Source of the DNA: an uncultured Collinsella sp.
Lineage (GTDB): Bacteria > Actinomycetota > Coriobacteriia > Coriobacteriales > Coriobacteriaceae
Reading direction: 5' to 3'
Length of the DNA: 41,155 nt
Assembly: GCA_900759565.1 (NCBI GenBank)
Contig: CAAEVV010000046.1
Location: 1 to 41,155, forward strand
Shown: positions 1-8,350 of the stretch, in pieces
How the letters are laid out: every line of letters starts with the position of its first letter
Numbering within the stretch: the stretch's first letter is position 1
Position numbers and translations under genes: made by a program
Notes under the pieces: generated by a model
What the model saw: only the letters and a program-made list of their open reading frames with translations
What the model was told of the DNA's origin: nothing
Database searches by the model: none

Positions 1-300
1 ACTCTCTTCTTGGGGCATCGCCTTTCCTTCCATTCGTCACCTTCATTACTCCAACGACGAATTCTAGGCGGTGTCCCCTCCCTTTCAAGAAAGGGAAGAG
101 GCGGGTCATGCCCCGCCTCTTACACCACATCTCTGCGCGCTACCGTCGAAATGGCGATGAATACACGATTTTGATCTAACTGTTAGTCCTTATAATGGAC
201 ATATGTTGCGTAACTTAAGCAAATACTGTCTTTTTATATGTTGCAAACAAAGTAGCAGTACTCATTTTTGCCATTTTTTGACCACGGCCTTTGTGACAGA
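1..300. other. Intergenic left edge with two adjacent hairpins
   Basis: I see no gene here. Two inverted repeats lie side by side. One is CCCTTTC / GAAAGGG at 80-95. The other is AGAGGCGGG / CCCGCCTCT at 97-120. They may be the terminator of a gene left of the window, but neither is followed by a good T-run. A lone TATAAT at 191-196 has no convincing -35 partner. The rest, 122-300, is AT-richer than the surrounding genes and carries nothing I can name. Confidence 0.4.
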
Positions 301-336
301 CGTGCTGGCGGGTTCGAATCCCATGCGCTGGGCATG

Positions 337-367
337 AAAAAGGAAAGGCCTCCATCGCTGGAGGCCT
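337..367 (-). terminator. Terminator hairpin after orphan tRNA-Val 3' end
   Basis: Read on the minus strand, AGGCCTCCA and TGGAGGCCT form a perfect 9-bp stem with a 4-nt loop, followed by TTTCCTTTTTC. It sits just past the orphan tRNA-Val 3' end at 377-395. It parallels the terminator at 521-551 in position but not in sequence. Confidence 0.55.
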
Positions 368-520
368 ATCAAATCAGTGGTGGGCGATGAGGGATGTCGC
401 GTGCGGCTTCGTCGCCCGCTCTCGCTTCGGGCCTACGGCCCTCGCGTGCTGCGCTGGAAAACGCTTGCGCGTTTCCTCAGCTCCGCACCCTGTCGGGTTC
501 GAATCCCATGCGCTGGGCCC

Positions 521-551
521 AAACAAAAACGGTCCCCTTGCGAGGACCGTT
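521..551 (-). terminator. Intrinsic terminator of tRNA-Val
   Basis: On the minus strand the stem AACGGTCC / GGACCGTT is followed by TTTGTTT. It begins about 10 nt past the tRNA-Val CCA end and fits a Rho-independent terminator. Confidence 0.7.
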
Positions 552-561
552 TCCAATTCTG

Positions 562-637
562 TGGTGGGCGATGAGGGATTCGAACCCCCAGCCTTGTGCG
601 TGTAAAGCACCTGCGCTAACCGTTGCGCCAATCGCCC
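562..637 (-). tRNA. tRNA-Val (TAC)
   Basis: The minus strand folds as a complete cloverleaf. The acceptor is GGGCGAT paired with ATCGCCC. The D stem is GCGC/GCGC. The anticodon loop TTTACAC gives TAC, which reads valine codons. The T arm is GGGGG TTCGAAT CCCTC. The discriminator is A and CCA is encoded. The first anticodon-stem pair (27-43) is a G-A mismatch; the other pairs hold. A terminator follows at once. Confidence 0.93.
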
Positions 638-824
638 GTGCGGAGAGAGTATAGCAAAACAATCGCCTCATTCACCTCATATCCATTAAAGGTAACCGGC
701 GCGTGTCACAGCGGAGCTGATTCAGTTGAGATTGCCTGAACATTCCGCCCCTCTTTACGCCCTCGGGTATACTCAAAAGCTACTGATTCGATTTGATGCC
801 CAGCAACAGCAGAGGGGATAGTAT

Positions 825-2705
825 ATGTGCGGTTTTGTCGGTTTTGTCGGTGGGACGGATAACCAATCCGAGGTGCTCACCAAGATGATGGACCGCATCG
901 TCCATCGCGGTCCCGACATGGGCGGTCAGTTTATCGACGGCCGCGTTGCCCTGGGCTTCCGCCGCCTGTCGATCCTCGACCTGACCGAGGCCGGCGCTCA
1001 GCCCATGGCCAATGAGGACGGCAGCGTCGTCATTGTCTTCAACGGCGAGATCTACAACTTCCAAGAACTCCGTTCCGAGCTCGAGGCCAAGGGCTACAAG
1101 TTCCACTGCGGCGCCGACACCGAGAGCCTCCTGCACGGCTACGAGGAGTGGGGCGAGGCCGTACTCGATCGTCTGCGCGGTATGTACGCCTTCGTCATCT
1201 GGGACAAAAAGAAGAACAAGCTTTTTGGCGCCCGCGACATCTTTGGCATCAAGCCGCTTTACTACTATCCCATGGCCGATGCGGGCGACGGCGCTCCGGG
1301 CGTGCTCTTTGGTTCCGAGATCAAGAGCTTCCTGGACTACCCGCACTTCCACAAGGCGGTCAACAAAAAGGCCCTGCGTCCGTACATGACGCTGCAGTAT
1401 TCGGCAACCGAGGAGACCTTCTTCGAGGGTGTCTACAAGCTGCCGCCGGCGCACTACTTTACCGTCGATATCCCGACCGGCAAGATGAACATCGAGCGCT
1501 ACTGGGATTGCGATTACTCTGCCGTCGAGAAGCCATTCGAAGAGTATGTCGATGAGCTGGACGAGGTCGTGCACGAGAGCGTCGAGGCCCATCGCATCGC
1601 CGACGTCAAGGTCGCGTCGTTCCTCTCCGGTGGCGTCGACTCTAGCTATATCGCCGCTTGCCTCATGCCCGACAAGACCTTCTCGGTGGGCTTTGACTAC
1701 AAGAACTTCAACGAGACCAACTACGCCAAGGAGCTTTCCGATAAGCTCGGCGTCGAAAACGTTCGCAAGATGATTACCGCCGACGAGTTCTTCGGTGCGC
1801 TCGAGGACATCCAGTATCACATGGACGAGCCGCAGTCCAACCTGTCTTCCGTGCCGCTGTGGTTCTTGGCCGAGATGGCCCGCAAGGACGTCACCGTCGT
1901 GCTTTCGGGTGAAGGCGCCGACGAGCTCTTTGGCGGCTACGCCTACTACGAGGACACGGTCCCGGTGCGCAAGTACAAAAAGATGGTGCCGCTGCCCATC
2001 CGTCGCGCGCTCGGTAATCTGGCGCTGCATATGCCGTACTTCAAGGGACATAACTTCCTGGTCAAGGGTGCCGAGATTCCCGAGAAGTCGTTCCTGGGAC
2101 AGGCTCTGGTATGGCCGGAGCGCGAGGTCGACGGCGTGCTCAAACCCGAGTACAACACCGGCGATGGCGCCTTTGAGCTCGCAGCACCCATTTACGCACG
2201 CGTGAAGGATCAGCCCGAGCTGGTCAAGAAGCAGTACCTGGACATGAACATGTGGCTCCCGGGCGACATTCTGCTCAAGGCCGATAAGATGTGCATGGCG
2301 CACTCGCTGGAGCTGCGCGTGCCCTTCCTGGACCGCAAAGTCATGGAGTTCGCCGAGCATATTCCCGACCGCTACCGCATCAACGAGAACGGCAACAAAC
2401 AGGTACTCCGCCACGCTGCCAACAAGTCGCTGCCCGATGAGTGGGCCACCCGTCCCAAGGTGGGCTTCCCGGTGCCGATTGTCTACTGGCTGCGCGAGCA
2501 AAAGTGGTACGACTATGTCAAGGAGTACTTCACCGCGCCGTGGGCAAGCGAGTTCTTCGATACCGACGAGCTCATGCACCTGCTCGATCTGCACTTTGCG
2601 GGCAAGGGCGATTTCCAGCGCAAGATCTATACGCCGCTCGTGTTCCTGGTGTGGTACAAGCGCTTCTTTATCGACGAGGACCAGCCCGCTGTTCGGGCTG
2701 CCTAG
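825..2705 (+). CDS. asnB: Asparagine synthase (glutamine-hydrolysing)
   Basis: This is a 626-aa class II amidotransferase that makes asparagine from aspartate, ATP and glutamine. The product starts MCGFVGFVGG, so Cys2 is the glutaminase nucleophile of the N-terminal Ntn-hydrolase domain. The synthetase domain carries the PP-loop SGGVDSS near residue 268, followed by SVGFDYKNFNET and LSGEGADELFGGY. The length fits the long B. subtilis/actinobacterial AsnB type. AGAGGGG lies about 8 nt before the ATG. TATACT at 768-773 may be its -10 box, but no clear -35 is visible. A strong terminator follows at 2731-2755, so the gene is probably monocistronic. The long frame on the other strand is an antisense shadow. 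Confidence 0.96.
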   Translation: MCGFVGFVGGTDNQSEVLTKMMDRIVHRGPDMGGQFIDGRVALGFRRLSILDLTEAGAQPMANEDGSVVIVFNGEIYNFQELRSELEAKGYKFHCGADTESLLHGYEEWGEAVLDRLRGMYAFVIWDKKKNKLFGARDIFGIKPLYYYPMADAGDGAPGVLFGSEIKSFLDYPHFHKAVNKKALRPYMTLQYSATEETFFEGVYKLPPAHYFTVDIPTGKMNIERYWDCDYSAVEKPFEEYVDELDEVVHESVEAHRIADVKVASFLSGGVDSSYIAACLMPDKTFSVGFDYKNFNETNYAKELSDKLGVENVRKMITADEFFGALEDIQYHMDEPQSNLSSVPLWFLAEMARKDVTVVLSGEGADELFGGYAYYEDTVPVRKYKKMVPLPIRRALGNLALHMPYFKGHNFLVKGAEIPEKSFLGQALVWPEREVDGVLKPEYNTGDGAFELAAPIYARVKDQPELVKKQYLDMNMWLPGDILLKADKMCMAHSLELRVPFLDRKVMEFAEHIPDRYRINENGNKQVLRHAANKSLPDEWATRPKVGFPVPIVYWLREQKWYDYVKEYFTAPWASEFFDTDELMHLLDLHFAGKGDFQRKIYTPLVFLVWYKRFFIDEDQPAVRAA

Positions 2706-2730
2706 TCTCGGCTTACGAATGCCCGCGCGT

Positions 2731-2755
2731 AACGGCTCCTCCGGGAGCCGTTTTT
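2731..2755 (+). terminator. Intrinsic terminator after asnB
   Basis: A perfect 9-bp stem AACGGCTCC / GGAGCCGTT with a 4-nt loop runs straight into a T-run, 26 bp past the asnB stop. Confidence 0.85.
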
Positions 2756-2817
2756 GCGCGAGCACGTTTCAGTTACTATGAAAACCGTCCCTGCCAAATG
2801 GCTGAGAAAGGTGAAAG

Positions 2818-4380
2818 ATGCACCATTCGGATTCCGCGACCGTGACCACGGTCGATACGCTTGCCAAGCTGCTCGATGTGTGCGGCGAGCTACGCGCATC
2901 AGAGCAGGTTGACGAGCGTGCCGTGACCGGCTGCTCGTTTGATTCGCGCGCGGTCTCGGCAGGTGACGTGTTCTTCTGCAAAGGTGCTGCCTTTAAGCCC
3001 GCGTTTTTGAGCATGGCGCTCGATGCGGGCGCCGTCGCATTTGTGTGCGAGGAGTCGCTGGTCGAGTCTCTGGAGCCGCTGGCGCAGGAGAGCGGTGCTG
3101 CGATGCTGGTTGTTGATAGCGTGCGCACGGCCATGGCCCTGCTGCCGCCGGAGGTCTACGACCGTCCCGACCACGACGTCAAGATCGTGGGCATCACCGG
3201 TACCAAGGGAAAGACCACGGCCGCTTTTATGCTCCAGTCCATCATCAAAGCAGCGGGCGAGTCCTGCGGCATGATCGGCTCGGTGAGTACCGACGATGGC
3301 ATCGAGTGCTACGAGAGCACCAATACTACGCCCGAGGCCCCCGAGGTCTGGCGCCATATCGCCAACTGCCGCACGTCCGGTCGCCAGTCCATGGTCATGG
3401 AGGTTTCGAGCCAGGCGCTCAAGTACCAACGCGTCGAGAATCTGCCGTTTGACGTGGCGTGCTTCCTCAACATCGGCCGCGACCACATCTCGCCGATTGA
3501 ACACCCCACGTTTGAGGATTATTTTGAGAGCAAACTCAGGATCTTTGACCAGGCAAAGACCGCCGTGGTGAATCTGGGCACCGAAGAGGTCGACCGTGTG
3601 CTGGGGGCAGCGTCGACGGCCGAGCGCTTGGTGACCGTTGGCGTCGAGCATCCCGAGGCAAGCCTGTGGGCGAGCGACGTACGCATGGTCGGCTTTAACA
3701 TCGAGTTTAACCTGCACGGCATAGGCGCCGACGAGTCTGAGGCGGGGGAGAAGATCCTGCTGGGTATCGCGGGAGACTTTAACGTGGAGAACGCGCTGGT
3801 CGCTATCGCCGCCGCGCGCGAGATCGGCATCGGTATCGAGGCTATCAAGAAGGGCCTCTCCAAACTGCGTGTGCCGGGCCGCATGGAGGTCGTGGAGTCG
3901 AAGGACGGCCGCGTGATCTGCGTCGTCGACTATGCGCACAACCAGCTTTCGTTCCGTTCGCTTTTCTCGTCGGTCAAGCGCGCGTTTCCCGCTAGCCCCG
4001 TCATTGCGCTGTTTGGCGCCGCCGGCGGCAAGGCTCAGGAGCGCCGCGAGCAATTGCCGCGCGAGGCCGCACCGTATTCCGACCTGATGATCTTTGCCAA
4101 CGAGGATCCAGCTCACGAGGACCCGATGAAGGTCTGTCGCGAGCTTGCCGAGCATGTTCCCGACGATACGCCGAACAAGATCATCCTCGACCGCGAAGCC
4201 GCTGTGCATGCGGCGTTCAAGGCGGCGCGCGAGGAGTACGTCAACCCCGATGCTCCCACCATTGTCTTGCTGCTGGCAAAGGGTGACGAGGAGCTCATGC
4301 ACGTGGGCGACGAGTTCGTGCCCATCGAGAGCGACCTTTCGTTGGCCAATCGCCTGATCGATGTTACCCAGTTTGACTAA
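2818..4380 (+). CDS. murE: MurE-type UDP-MurNAc-dipeptide ligase, DNPR motif altered
   Basis: This 520-aa ATP-dependent Mur ligase adds the third peptide residue to UDP-MurNAc-L-Ala-D-Glu in the cytoplasm. The N-terminal UDP-binding domain has the FDSRAVSAGDVFFCKGA signature. The P-loop GTKGKTT lies near residue 128. The central domain carries NTTPEAP, the MEVSSQALK lysine region and NIGRDHIS. The specificity loop near residue 427 reads NEDPAHEDP. meso-DAP-adding MurE enzymes have DNPR here and the Staphylococcus L-Lys enzyme has DNPA. The missing Arg argues that the substrate is L-Lys, L-Orn or another non-DAP diamine. A weak start signal (GAAAGGTGAAAG) precedes the ATG. TACTAT at 2774-2779 may be its -10 box. 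Confidence 0.9.
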   Translation: MHHSDSATVTTVDTLAKLLDVCGELRASEQVDERAVTGCSFDSRAVSAGDVFFCKGAAFKPAFLSMALDAGAVAFVCEESLVESLEPLAQESGAAMLVVDSVRTAMALLPPEVYDRPDHDVKIVGITGTKGKTTAAFMLQSIIKAAGESCGMIGSVSTDDGIECYESTNTTPEAPEVWRHIANCRTSGRQSMVMEVSSQALKYQRVENLPFDVACFLNIGRDHISPIEHPTFEDYFESKLRIFDQAKTAVVNLGTEEVDRVLGAASTAERLVTVGVEHPEASLWASDVRMVGFNIEFNLHGIGADESEAGEKILLGIAGDFNVENALVAIAAAREIGIGIEAIKKGLSKLRVPGRMEVVESKDGRVICVVDYAHNQLSFRSLFSSVKRAFPASPVIALFGAAGGKAQERREQLPREAAPYSDLMIFANEDPAHEDPMKVCRELAEHVPDDTPNKIILDREAAVHAAFKAAREEYVNPDAPTIVLLLAKGDEELMHVGDEFVPIESDLSLANRLIDVTQFD

Positions 4381-4487
4381 TGAACCATGATGGCGGCGGC
4401 GCCCTGAGTGCGCTGTCGCCATAAGCGTGTTCCCTCAATCAAAACATGCCGTCCAAGTCCAAACCCTTCTACGTAAACGGAGTAACC

Positions 4488-5399
4488 ATGTCCCACAACA
4501 CCCTGCCGACCGTTGCCGAGCTTTCGGGCGAGATGCGCGAGCGCTTGGCCAAGGTCAAGTACGTCTTTACCGACCTGGATGCCACGATGCTTGCACCCGG
4601 CTCGTGCGTGCTGCGCGACAACGACGGCAACCCTTCGACCAAACTCGTCGAGGCCGTCGTGGCGCTCGCTCGCGCTGGTATTCAGGTGGTTCCCACCTCG
4701 GGCCGCAACCGTACCATGATCCACGAGGACGCGCGCGTGCTCGGCCTCAACTCCTACATCGGCGAGATGGGCGGCCTGGTCATGTACGACCTCAAAGCCA
4801 ACGATTGGGAGTATCTGACCGGCGACATGCCTTACGACCCCGCCTGCGGCCTTACTCCGCACCAGGTGATCGAGCAGACCGGCGTGTGCGAGAAGATCCT
4901 CGCCCGCTGGCCGCACAAGATCGAGTACCACAACGACATGTCGACCGGTTACAAATACCGTGAGGTCACCGTCGGCATGCGCGGCGATGTGCCCGACGAT
5001 GAGGTCCAGGCCATCCTGGACGAGGCCGGCTGCGGTCTGATCTGGGCTTGCAACGGCCATCTGACTCACCTGTCCAAGCCGACGACGCTCGAACTCGATC
5101 GCGTCGAGGACGGCCGCGCCTTCAACATCAATCCGGCGGGTCTCAACAAGGGCGTTGCCATTGCGCGCTTCTGCGAGCACCTAGGGATCGAGCGCGAGGA
5201 GACGCTTGCGCTCGGCGACTCCGAGTCCGACTTCTACATGGCCGATCACGTGGGCACGTTCTGCTTGGTCGAGAATGGCCTGACGAGCGCCGGCGCGCCC
5301 GAGTTCCTGGCTGCTTGCGAGAACGCTTTCGTTACGCGCGGCAAAATTGTCGACGGTTGGGCGGCGACGGCAGAGCTGCTGGTCGCGGCGCGTTCGTAG
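4488..5399 (+). CDS. HAD-superfamily (Cof/MPGP-like) phosphatase
   Basis: This is a 303-aa cytoplasmic HAD hydrolase. Motif I is VFTDLDATML near residue 28; the usual DxDGT is here DLDAT. Motif II is PTSGR. Motif III and IV lie in the C-terminal block with NKGVAIARF and LGDSESDFYMA, which supply the Lys and the Asp pair. The order and spacing fit the Cof/mannosyl-3-phosphoglycerate phosphatase group. The substrate cannot be read from the sequence. The ATG at 4488 was chosen because ACGGAG lies 7 nt upstream; an in-frame ATG at 4446 has no ribosome site. It follows the Mur ligase and precedes murI, which places it in a cell-wall neighbourhood without proving a role there. Confidence 0.85.
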   Translation: MSHNTLPTVAELSGEMRERLAKVKYVFTDLDATMLAPGSCVLRDNDGNPSTKLVEAVVALARAGIQVVPTSGRNRTMIHEDARVLGLNSYIGEMGGLVMYDLKANDWEYLTGDMPYDPACGLTPHQVIEQTGVCEKILARWPHKIEYHNDMSTGYKYREVTVGMRGDVPDDEVQAILDEAGCGLIWACNGHLTHLSKPTTLELDRVEDGRAFNINPAGLNKGVAIARFCEHLGIEREETLALGDSESDFYMADHVGTFCLVENGLTSAGAPEFLAACENAFVTRGKIVDGWAATAELLVAARS

Positions 5400-5450
5400 C
5401 GCGGCGTCGCCGCACTTGGACATGTCTTTTCGAGAGAGACTGGTGAGGTA

Positions 5451-6335
5451 ATGTCCGATATCGAGAATCCGGCAGGCGACACGCGCCCGATTGGCGTGTT
5501 CGATTCTGGTTTGGGCGGTCTGACGGTTGCGCGCGCCATCGCGACGGCGCTGCCGCACGAGTCCGTCTACTACTTTGGCGACACCAAGCGCTGCCCCTAC
5601 GGCACGCGCACCGAGGATGAAGTGCGCTCGTTTGCGCTGCAGGCGGGTCGTTGGCTTTCGAAGCACGACGTCAAGATCATGGTCATCGCCTGCAACACGG
5701 CGACCGCTGCGGCCTTGCGTTTGGCCCAGCAGGTGCTCGACGTTCCCGTGATCGGCGTGATCGCGCCGGGTGCCCGTGCAGCAATCAACAGCACGCGTAC
5801 GCGTCGCGTGGGCGTGCTCGCTACCAACCTCACCATTCGCTCGGGCGCCTACACGCGCGCCATTCAGGATCTAGATGCCGGCGTCGATGTATACGGCTGT
5901 CCTGCCTCGAGCTTTGTCGAGGTTGTCGAACACGAGCTCGCCTCGGGTGCACATCTGCAGGAACAGTGGCTTGAGAACGAGGACATCTTCGATACGCCTG
6001 CCGTGCGTGCGCTGGTGGGTGCCACGGTTAAGCCGCTGCGCGATCACGGTATCGATACCGTGGTGCTCGGCTGTACGCATTTCCCGCTGTTGGTGGGACC
6101 TATCCGCCATGCGCTGGGGCCTGGGGTGCGCGTCGTGAGTTCCGCCGAGGAGACCACGCGCGAGCTGACCGATATCCTCACGCGCCGCGAGCAGCTGGCG
6201 GGCGACGCAGCCGAGCCGCAACATCGTTTTGCAACGACGGCCGATAATATTGCCGAGTTTGCGGTGGCGGGCAGCTTTATCTTTGGTCAGCCGCTCAAGA
6301 GCATCGAACATATCGATATCGATGAGCTGAAATAG
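5451..6335 (+). CDS. murI: Glutamate racemase
   Basis: This 294-aa cofactor-independent racemase makes D-glutamate for peptidoglycan. It has the N-terminal signature GVFDSGLGGLTV. The first catalytic Cys is in ACNTATAA near residue 80, and the second is in GCTHFPLL near residue 206. The length is slightly above the family's usual 265-280 aa because of a C-terminal tail ending in a QPLKSIEHIDI stretch. A GGTGAGG ribosome site lies just upstream of the ATG. Its position downstream of the MurE-type ligase makes a small cell-wall precursor cluster. Confidence 0.95.
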   Translation: MSDIENPAGDTRPIGVFDSGLGGLTVARAIATALPHESVYYFGDTKRCPYGTRTEDEVRSFALQAGRWLSKHDVKIMVIACNTATAAALRLAQQVLDVPVIGVIAPGARAAINSTRTRRVGVLATNLTIRSGAYTRAIQDLDAGVDVYGCPASSFVEVVEHELASGAHLQEQWLENEDIFDTPAVRALVGATVKPLRDHGIDTVVLGCTHFPLLVGPIRHALGPGVRVVSSAEETTRELTDILTRREQLAGDAAEPQHRFATTADNIAEFAVAGSFIFGQPLKSIEHIDIDELK

Positions 6336-6389
6336 ATGTGAGGCAGCCGCCAAAGCCTTCGCCACATATTTTGCCGAAAGGATATTTCT

Positions 6390-7115
6390 ATGGAGTATAT
6401 GCAGGTCAACCGCGCCAACGGTCGCGCCGCCAACGAGTTACGCCCCGTTAAGCTCACCCGTGGCGTCATGAAGCACGCCCACGGCTCGTGTTTGGCCGAG
6501 TTCGGCGACACGCGCGTGCTGTGCGCCGCCACTATCGAGGAGGGCGTGCCGGGCTGGCGAAAGGGCGCCAAGGCCGGCTGGGTGACCGCGGAATACGCCA
6601 TGCTGCCGGCGTCGACCGGCAAGCGCTGCAAGCGCGAGCATGCCAACCGCAAGGGCCGCTCCATGGAGATCGAGCGCCTCATCGGTCGCAGCCTGCGTAC
6701 CGTCGTCAATATGAAGGCACTCGGCGAGTACACCGTTACCGTCGACTGCGACGTGATTCAGGCAGACGGCGGCACGCGAACGGCGAGCATTACCGGCGCC
6801 TGGGTGGCACTGCACGACGCCCTTGCCATGTGGGTCGAGGCGGGCAAGATCGAGCGCATCCCGCTTATCGGCCAGGTGGCTGCCATTTCCATGGGCGTTG
6901 TCGACGGCAACACCCTGCTCGACTTGGATTATTCCGAGGACAGCCATGCCGAGGCCGACATGAACCTCGTCGCCACCGACGCCGGTGAGATGATCGAGCT
7001 CCAGGGTACCGGCGAGCAGGCGCCCTTCGACCGTAAGCGCCTCAACGCCCTGCTCGACCTGGGCGACAAAGGTATCGCCGAGCTCATCGAGCTTCAGCGC
7101 CAAGCCCTCGCCTAA
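6390..7115 (+). CDS. rph: Ribonuclease PH
   Basis: This 241-aa phosphorolytic 3'-exoribonuclease trims tRNA 3' ends. Family signatures are visible in order: RANGRAANELRPV, the GDTRVLCAA strand, GWVTAEYAMLP, the basic patch KGRSMEIERLIGRSLR, and DCDVIQADGGTRTASI, which holds the catalytic Asp and phosphate-binding Arg. The length is normal. AAAGGA precedes the ATG. The next gene, a nucleotide-cleaning pyrophosphatase, is a frequent rph neighbour. The stop codon overlaps the left arm of a hairpin at 7114-7150. Confidence 0.96.
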   Translation: MEYMQVNRANGRAANELRPVKLTRGVMKHAHGSCLAEFGDTRVLCAATIEEGVPGWRKGAKAGWVTAEYAMLPASTGKRCKREHANRKGRSMEIERLIGRSLRTVVNMKALGEYTVTVDCDVIQADGGTRTASITGAWVALHDALAMWVEAGKIERIPLIGQVAAISMGVVDGNTLLDLDYSEDSHAEADMNLVATDAGEMIELQGTGEQAPFDRKRLNALLDLGDKGIAELIELQRQALA

Positions 7116-7150
7116 CCTACCAAAAAGGGACAGGTTTAATTTGGTAGGTT
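7114..7150 (+). repeat. GGGAC-loop hairpin overlapping the rph stop codon
   Basis: The perfect 11-bp arms AACCTACCAAA (7114-7124) and TTTGGTAGGTT (7140-7150) enclose AAGGGACAGGTTTAA. The same core sits inside unrelated stems at 14997-15029 and, as GGGGACGTTC, at 13233-13323. There is no T-run after the stem, so this is not an ordinary terminator. See the findings for the family. Confidence 0.7.
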
Positions 7151-7258
7151 TCATCTGCGGAGACGTCTAGACACAAGACTGCCGTTGATTGAGAGGGGAG
7201 AGGCAGAGGCCCTCGTCGCCCTCGGCGCGGCATTGCCATAGAGACAAGGAGGCCAGTT

Positions 7259-7900
7259 ATGGCACTTGAGAAGATCGACATCGACACCCTCGACCCGGCG
7301 GCGACCATCGTCGTGGCAACGGGCAACGCCCATAAGCTCACCGAGATCGAGGCCATTTTGGGCAAGGTTATGCCCGAGGTTCGCTTTGTGGCGCTCGGCC
7401 AGCTGGGCGATTTTGAGGACCCCGAGGAAAACGGCACGACGTTTTTGGAGAACGCCATCATCAAGGCCCAAGCCGCGGTTGAGGAGACGGGCCTTATGGC
7501 CATTGCCGACGATTCGGGCTTGGTCGTCGACGCGCTGGACGGTGAGCCCGGTGTGTATAGCGCGCGCTATGCGGGCGTGCACGGCGACGATGCCGCCAAC
7601 AACGCCAAGCTTCTCGTTAACCTGGAAGGCGTGGCAGATGAGGACCGCACCGCGCGCTTTATGAGCGTCGTTGCGCTCATCGACACGGATGGTCTGGTTA
7701 CCTATGGCGAGGGCGCCTGCGAGGGCGTTATCGCGCACGAGGGCCGCGGCGATCACGGCTTTGGCTACGACCCGCTGTTCCTGCCGGTCGATACGCCGGG
7801 CAAGACCATGGCCGAGCTCACGGCGGACGAGAAGAACGCCATCAGCCATCGTTTCCACGCGCTCGAGCATCTGTCCGCCAAGCTGACGGGCGAGGAGTAG
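7259..7900 (+). CDS. rdgB: dITP/XTP pyrophosphatase (RdgB/HAM1 family)
   Basis: This 213-aa enzyme hydrolyses non-canonical purine NTPs (ITP, dITP, XTP) to monophosphates and so keeps them out of DNA and RNA. The N-terminal ATGNAHKLTEI contacts the nucleotide. DDSGLVVDALDGEPGVYSAR near residue 83 is the family signature, with the catalytic Asp. GHGFGYDP appears here as GDHGFGYDPLF and ISHRFHAL closes the active site. AAGGAGG precedes the ATG at a good distance. dtd starts 3 nt after the stop, so the two form a translationally close pair concerned with cleaning up faulty building blocks. Confidence 0.95.
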   Translation: MALEKIDIDTLDPAATIVVATGNAHKLTEIEAILGKVMPEVRFVALGQLGDFEDPEENGTTFLENAIIKAQAAVEETGLMAIADDSGLVVDALDGEPGVYSARYAGVHGDDAANNAKLLVNLEGVADEDRTARFMSVVALIDTDGLVTYGEGACEGVIAHEGRGDHGFGYDPLFLPVDTPGKTMAELTADEKNAISHRFHALEHLSAKLTGEE

Positions 7901-7903
7901 GCC

Positions 7904-8350
7904 GTGCGTGCGGTGGTGCAGCGCGTACTCAACGCCGGCGTGACGGTCGACGGCGAGTGCGTGGGTCGCATTGGACGCGGCTACCTGGTGCTGCTGGGTG
8001 TGGGCCATGGCGATACGCGTGCCGAGGCCGACAAGCTGTGGGGCAAGCTCCGCGGGCTGCGTATCATCGAGGACGAGAACGGCAAGACCAACTTGGCGCT
8101 TGCCGATGTCGACGGCGAAGTGCTCGTGGTGTCGCAGTTCACGCTGTTCGCTGACTGCCGCCACGGTCGCCGTCCGTCGTTTACCGATGCCGGCGCGCCC
8201 GATGTTGCCAACGAGCTCTACGAGTACTTCCTGACGCTCGTTCGTCAAGATGTCGAACACGTGGCGCACGGCATCTTTGGCGCCGATATGAAAGTCGATC
8301 TTGTCAACGACGGTCCGTTCACCATCGTCTTGGACACCGATAACCTTTAG
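7904..8350 (+). CDS. dtd: D-aminoacyl-tRNA deacylase
   Basis: This 148-aa DTD recycles D-amino-acid-charged tRNAs. It starts with GTG and reads MRAVVQRVLNAGVTVDGE. The catalytic-pocket motif SQFTLFAD is near residue 77. The C-terminal cross-subunit motif reads NDGPFT, where NxGP(V/I)T is usual. The length is typical. GAGGAG at the end of rdgB serves as its ribosome site, and only 3 nt separate the genes. The stop codon is followed immediately by a structured intergenic repeat. Confidence 0.95.
   Translation: MRAVVQRVLNAGVTVDGECVGRIGRGYLVLLGVGHGDTRAEADKLWGKLRGLRIIEDENGKTNLALADVDGEVLVVSQFTLFADCRHGRRPSFTDAGAPDVANELYEYFLTLVRQDVEHVAHGIFGADMKVDLVNDGPFTIVLDTDNL

Larger units (their letters stand above)
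309..579. repeat. Imperfect tandem duplication of tRNA 3'-end and terminator
   Basis: Two 25-bp blocks containing GGGTTCGAATCCCATGCG recur at 309-333 and 494-518. A second block, GTGGTGGGCGATGAGGGAT, recurs at 377-395 and 561-579. Both pairs are about 185 bp apart. The second block is the 3' end of the minus-strand tRNA-Val, so 377-395 is an orphan tRNA-Val 3' end, CCA included. In each copy a minus-strand terminator hairpin sits between the two blocks (346-367 and 528-551), but the hairpin sequences are unrelated. In the left copy the tRNA body is replaced by about 100 bp (396-493) rich in inverted repeats, such as GTGCGG / CCGCAC and GGGCC / GGCCC. It looks like a decayed tRNA duplication. 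Confidence 0.6.

Noticed and set aside
374..671. Several overlapping 60-86 codon frames at the left edge
   Set aside because: They cover tRNA-Val and tRNA-derived repeats on both strands and have no ribosome sites.
780..2765. 661-codon frame opposite asnB
   Set aside because: It mirrors the codons of a certain gene in high-GC DNA. The product is Leu/Val/Gly-rich without domains and there is no start signal.
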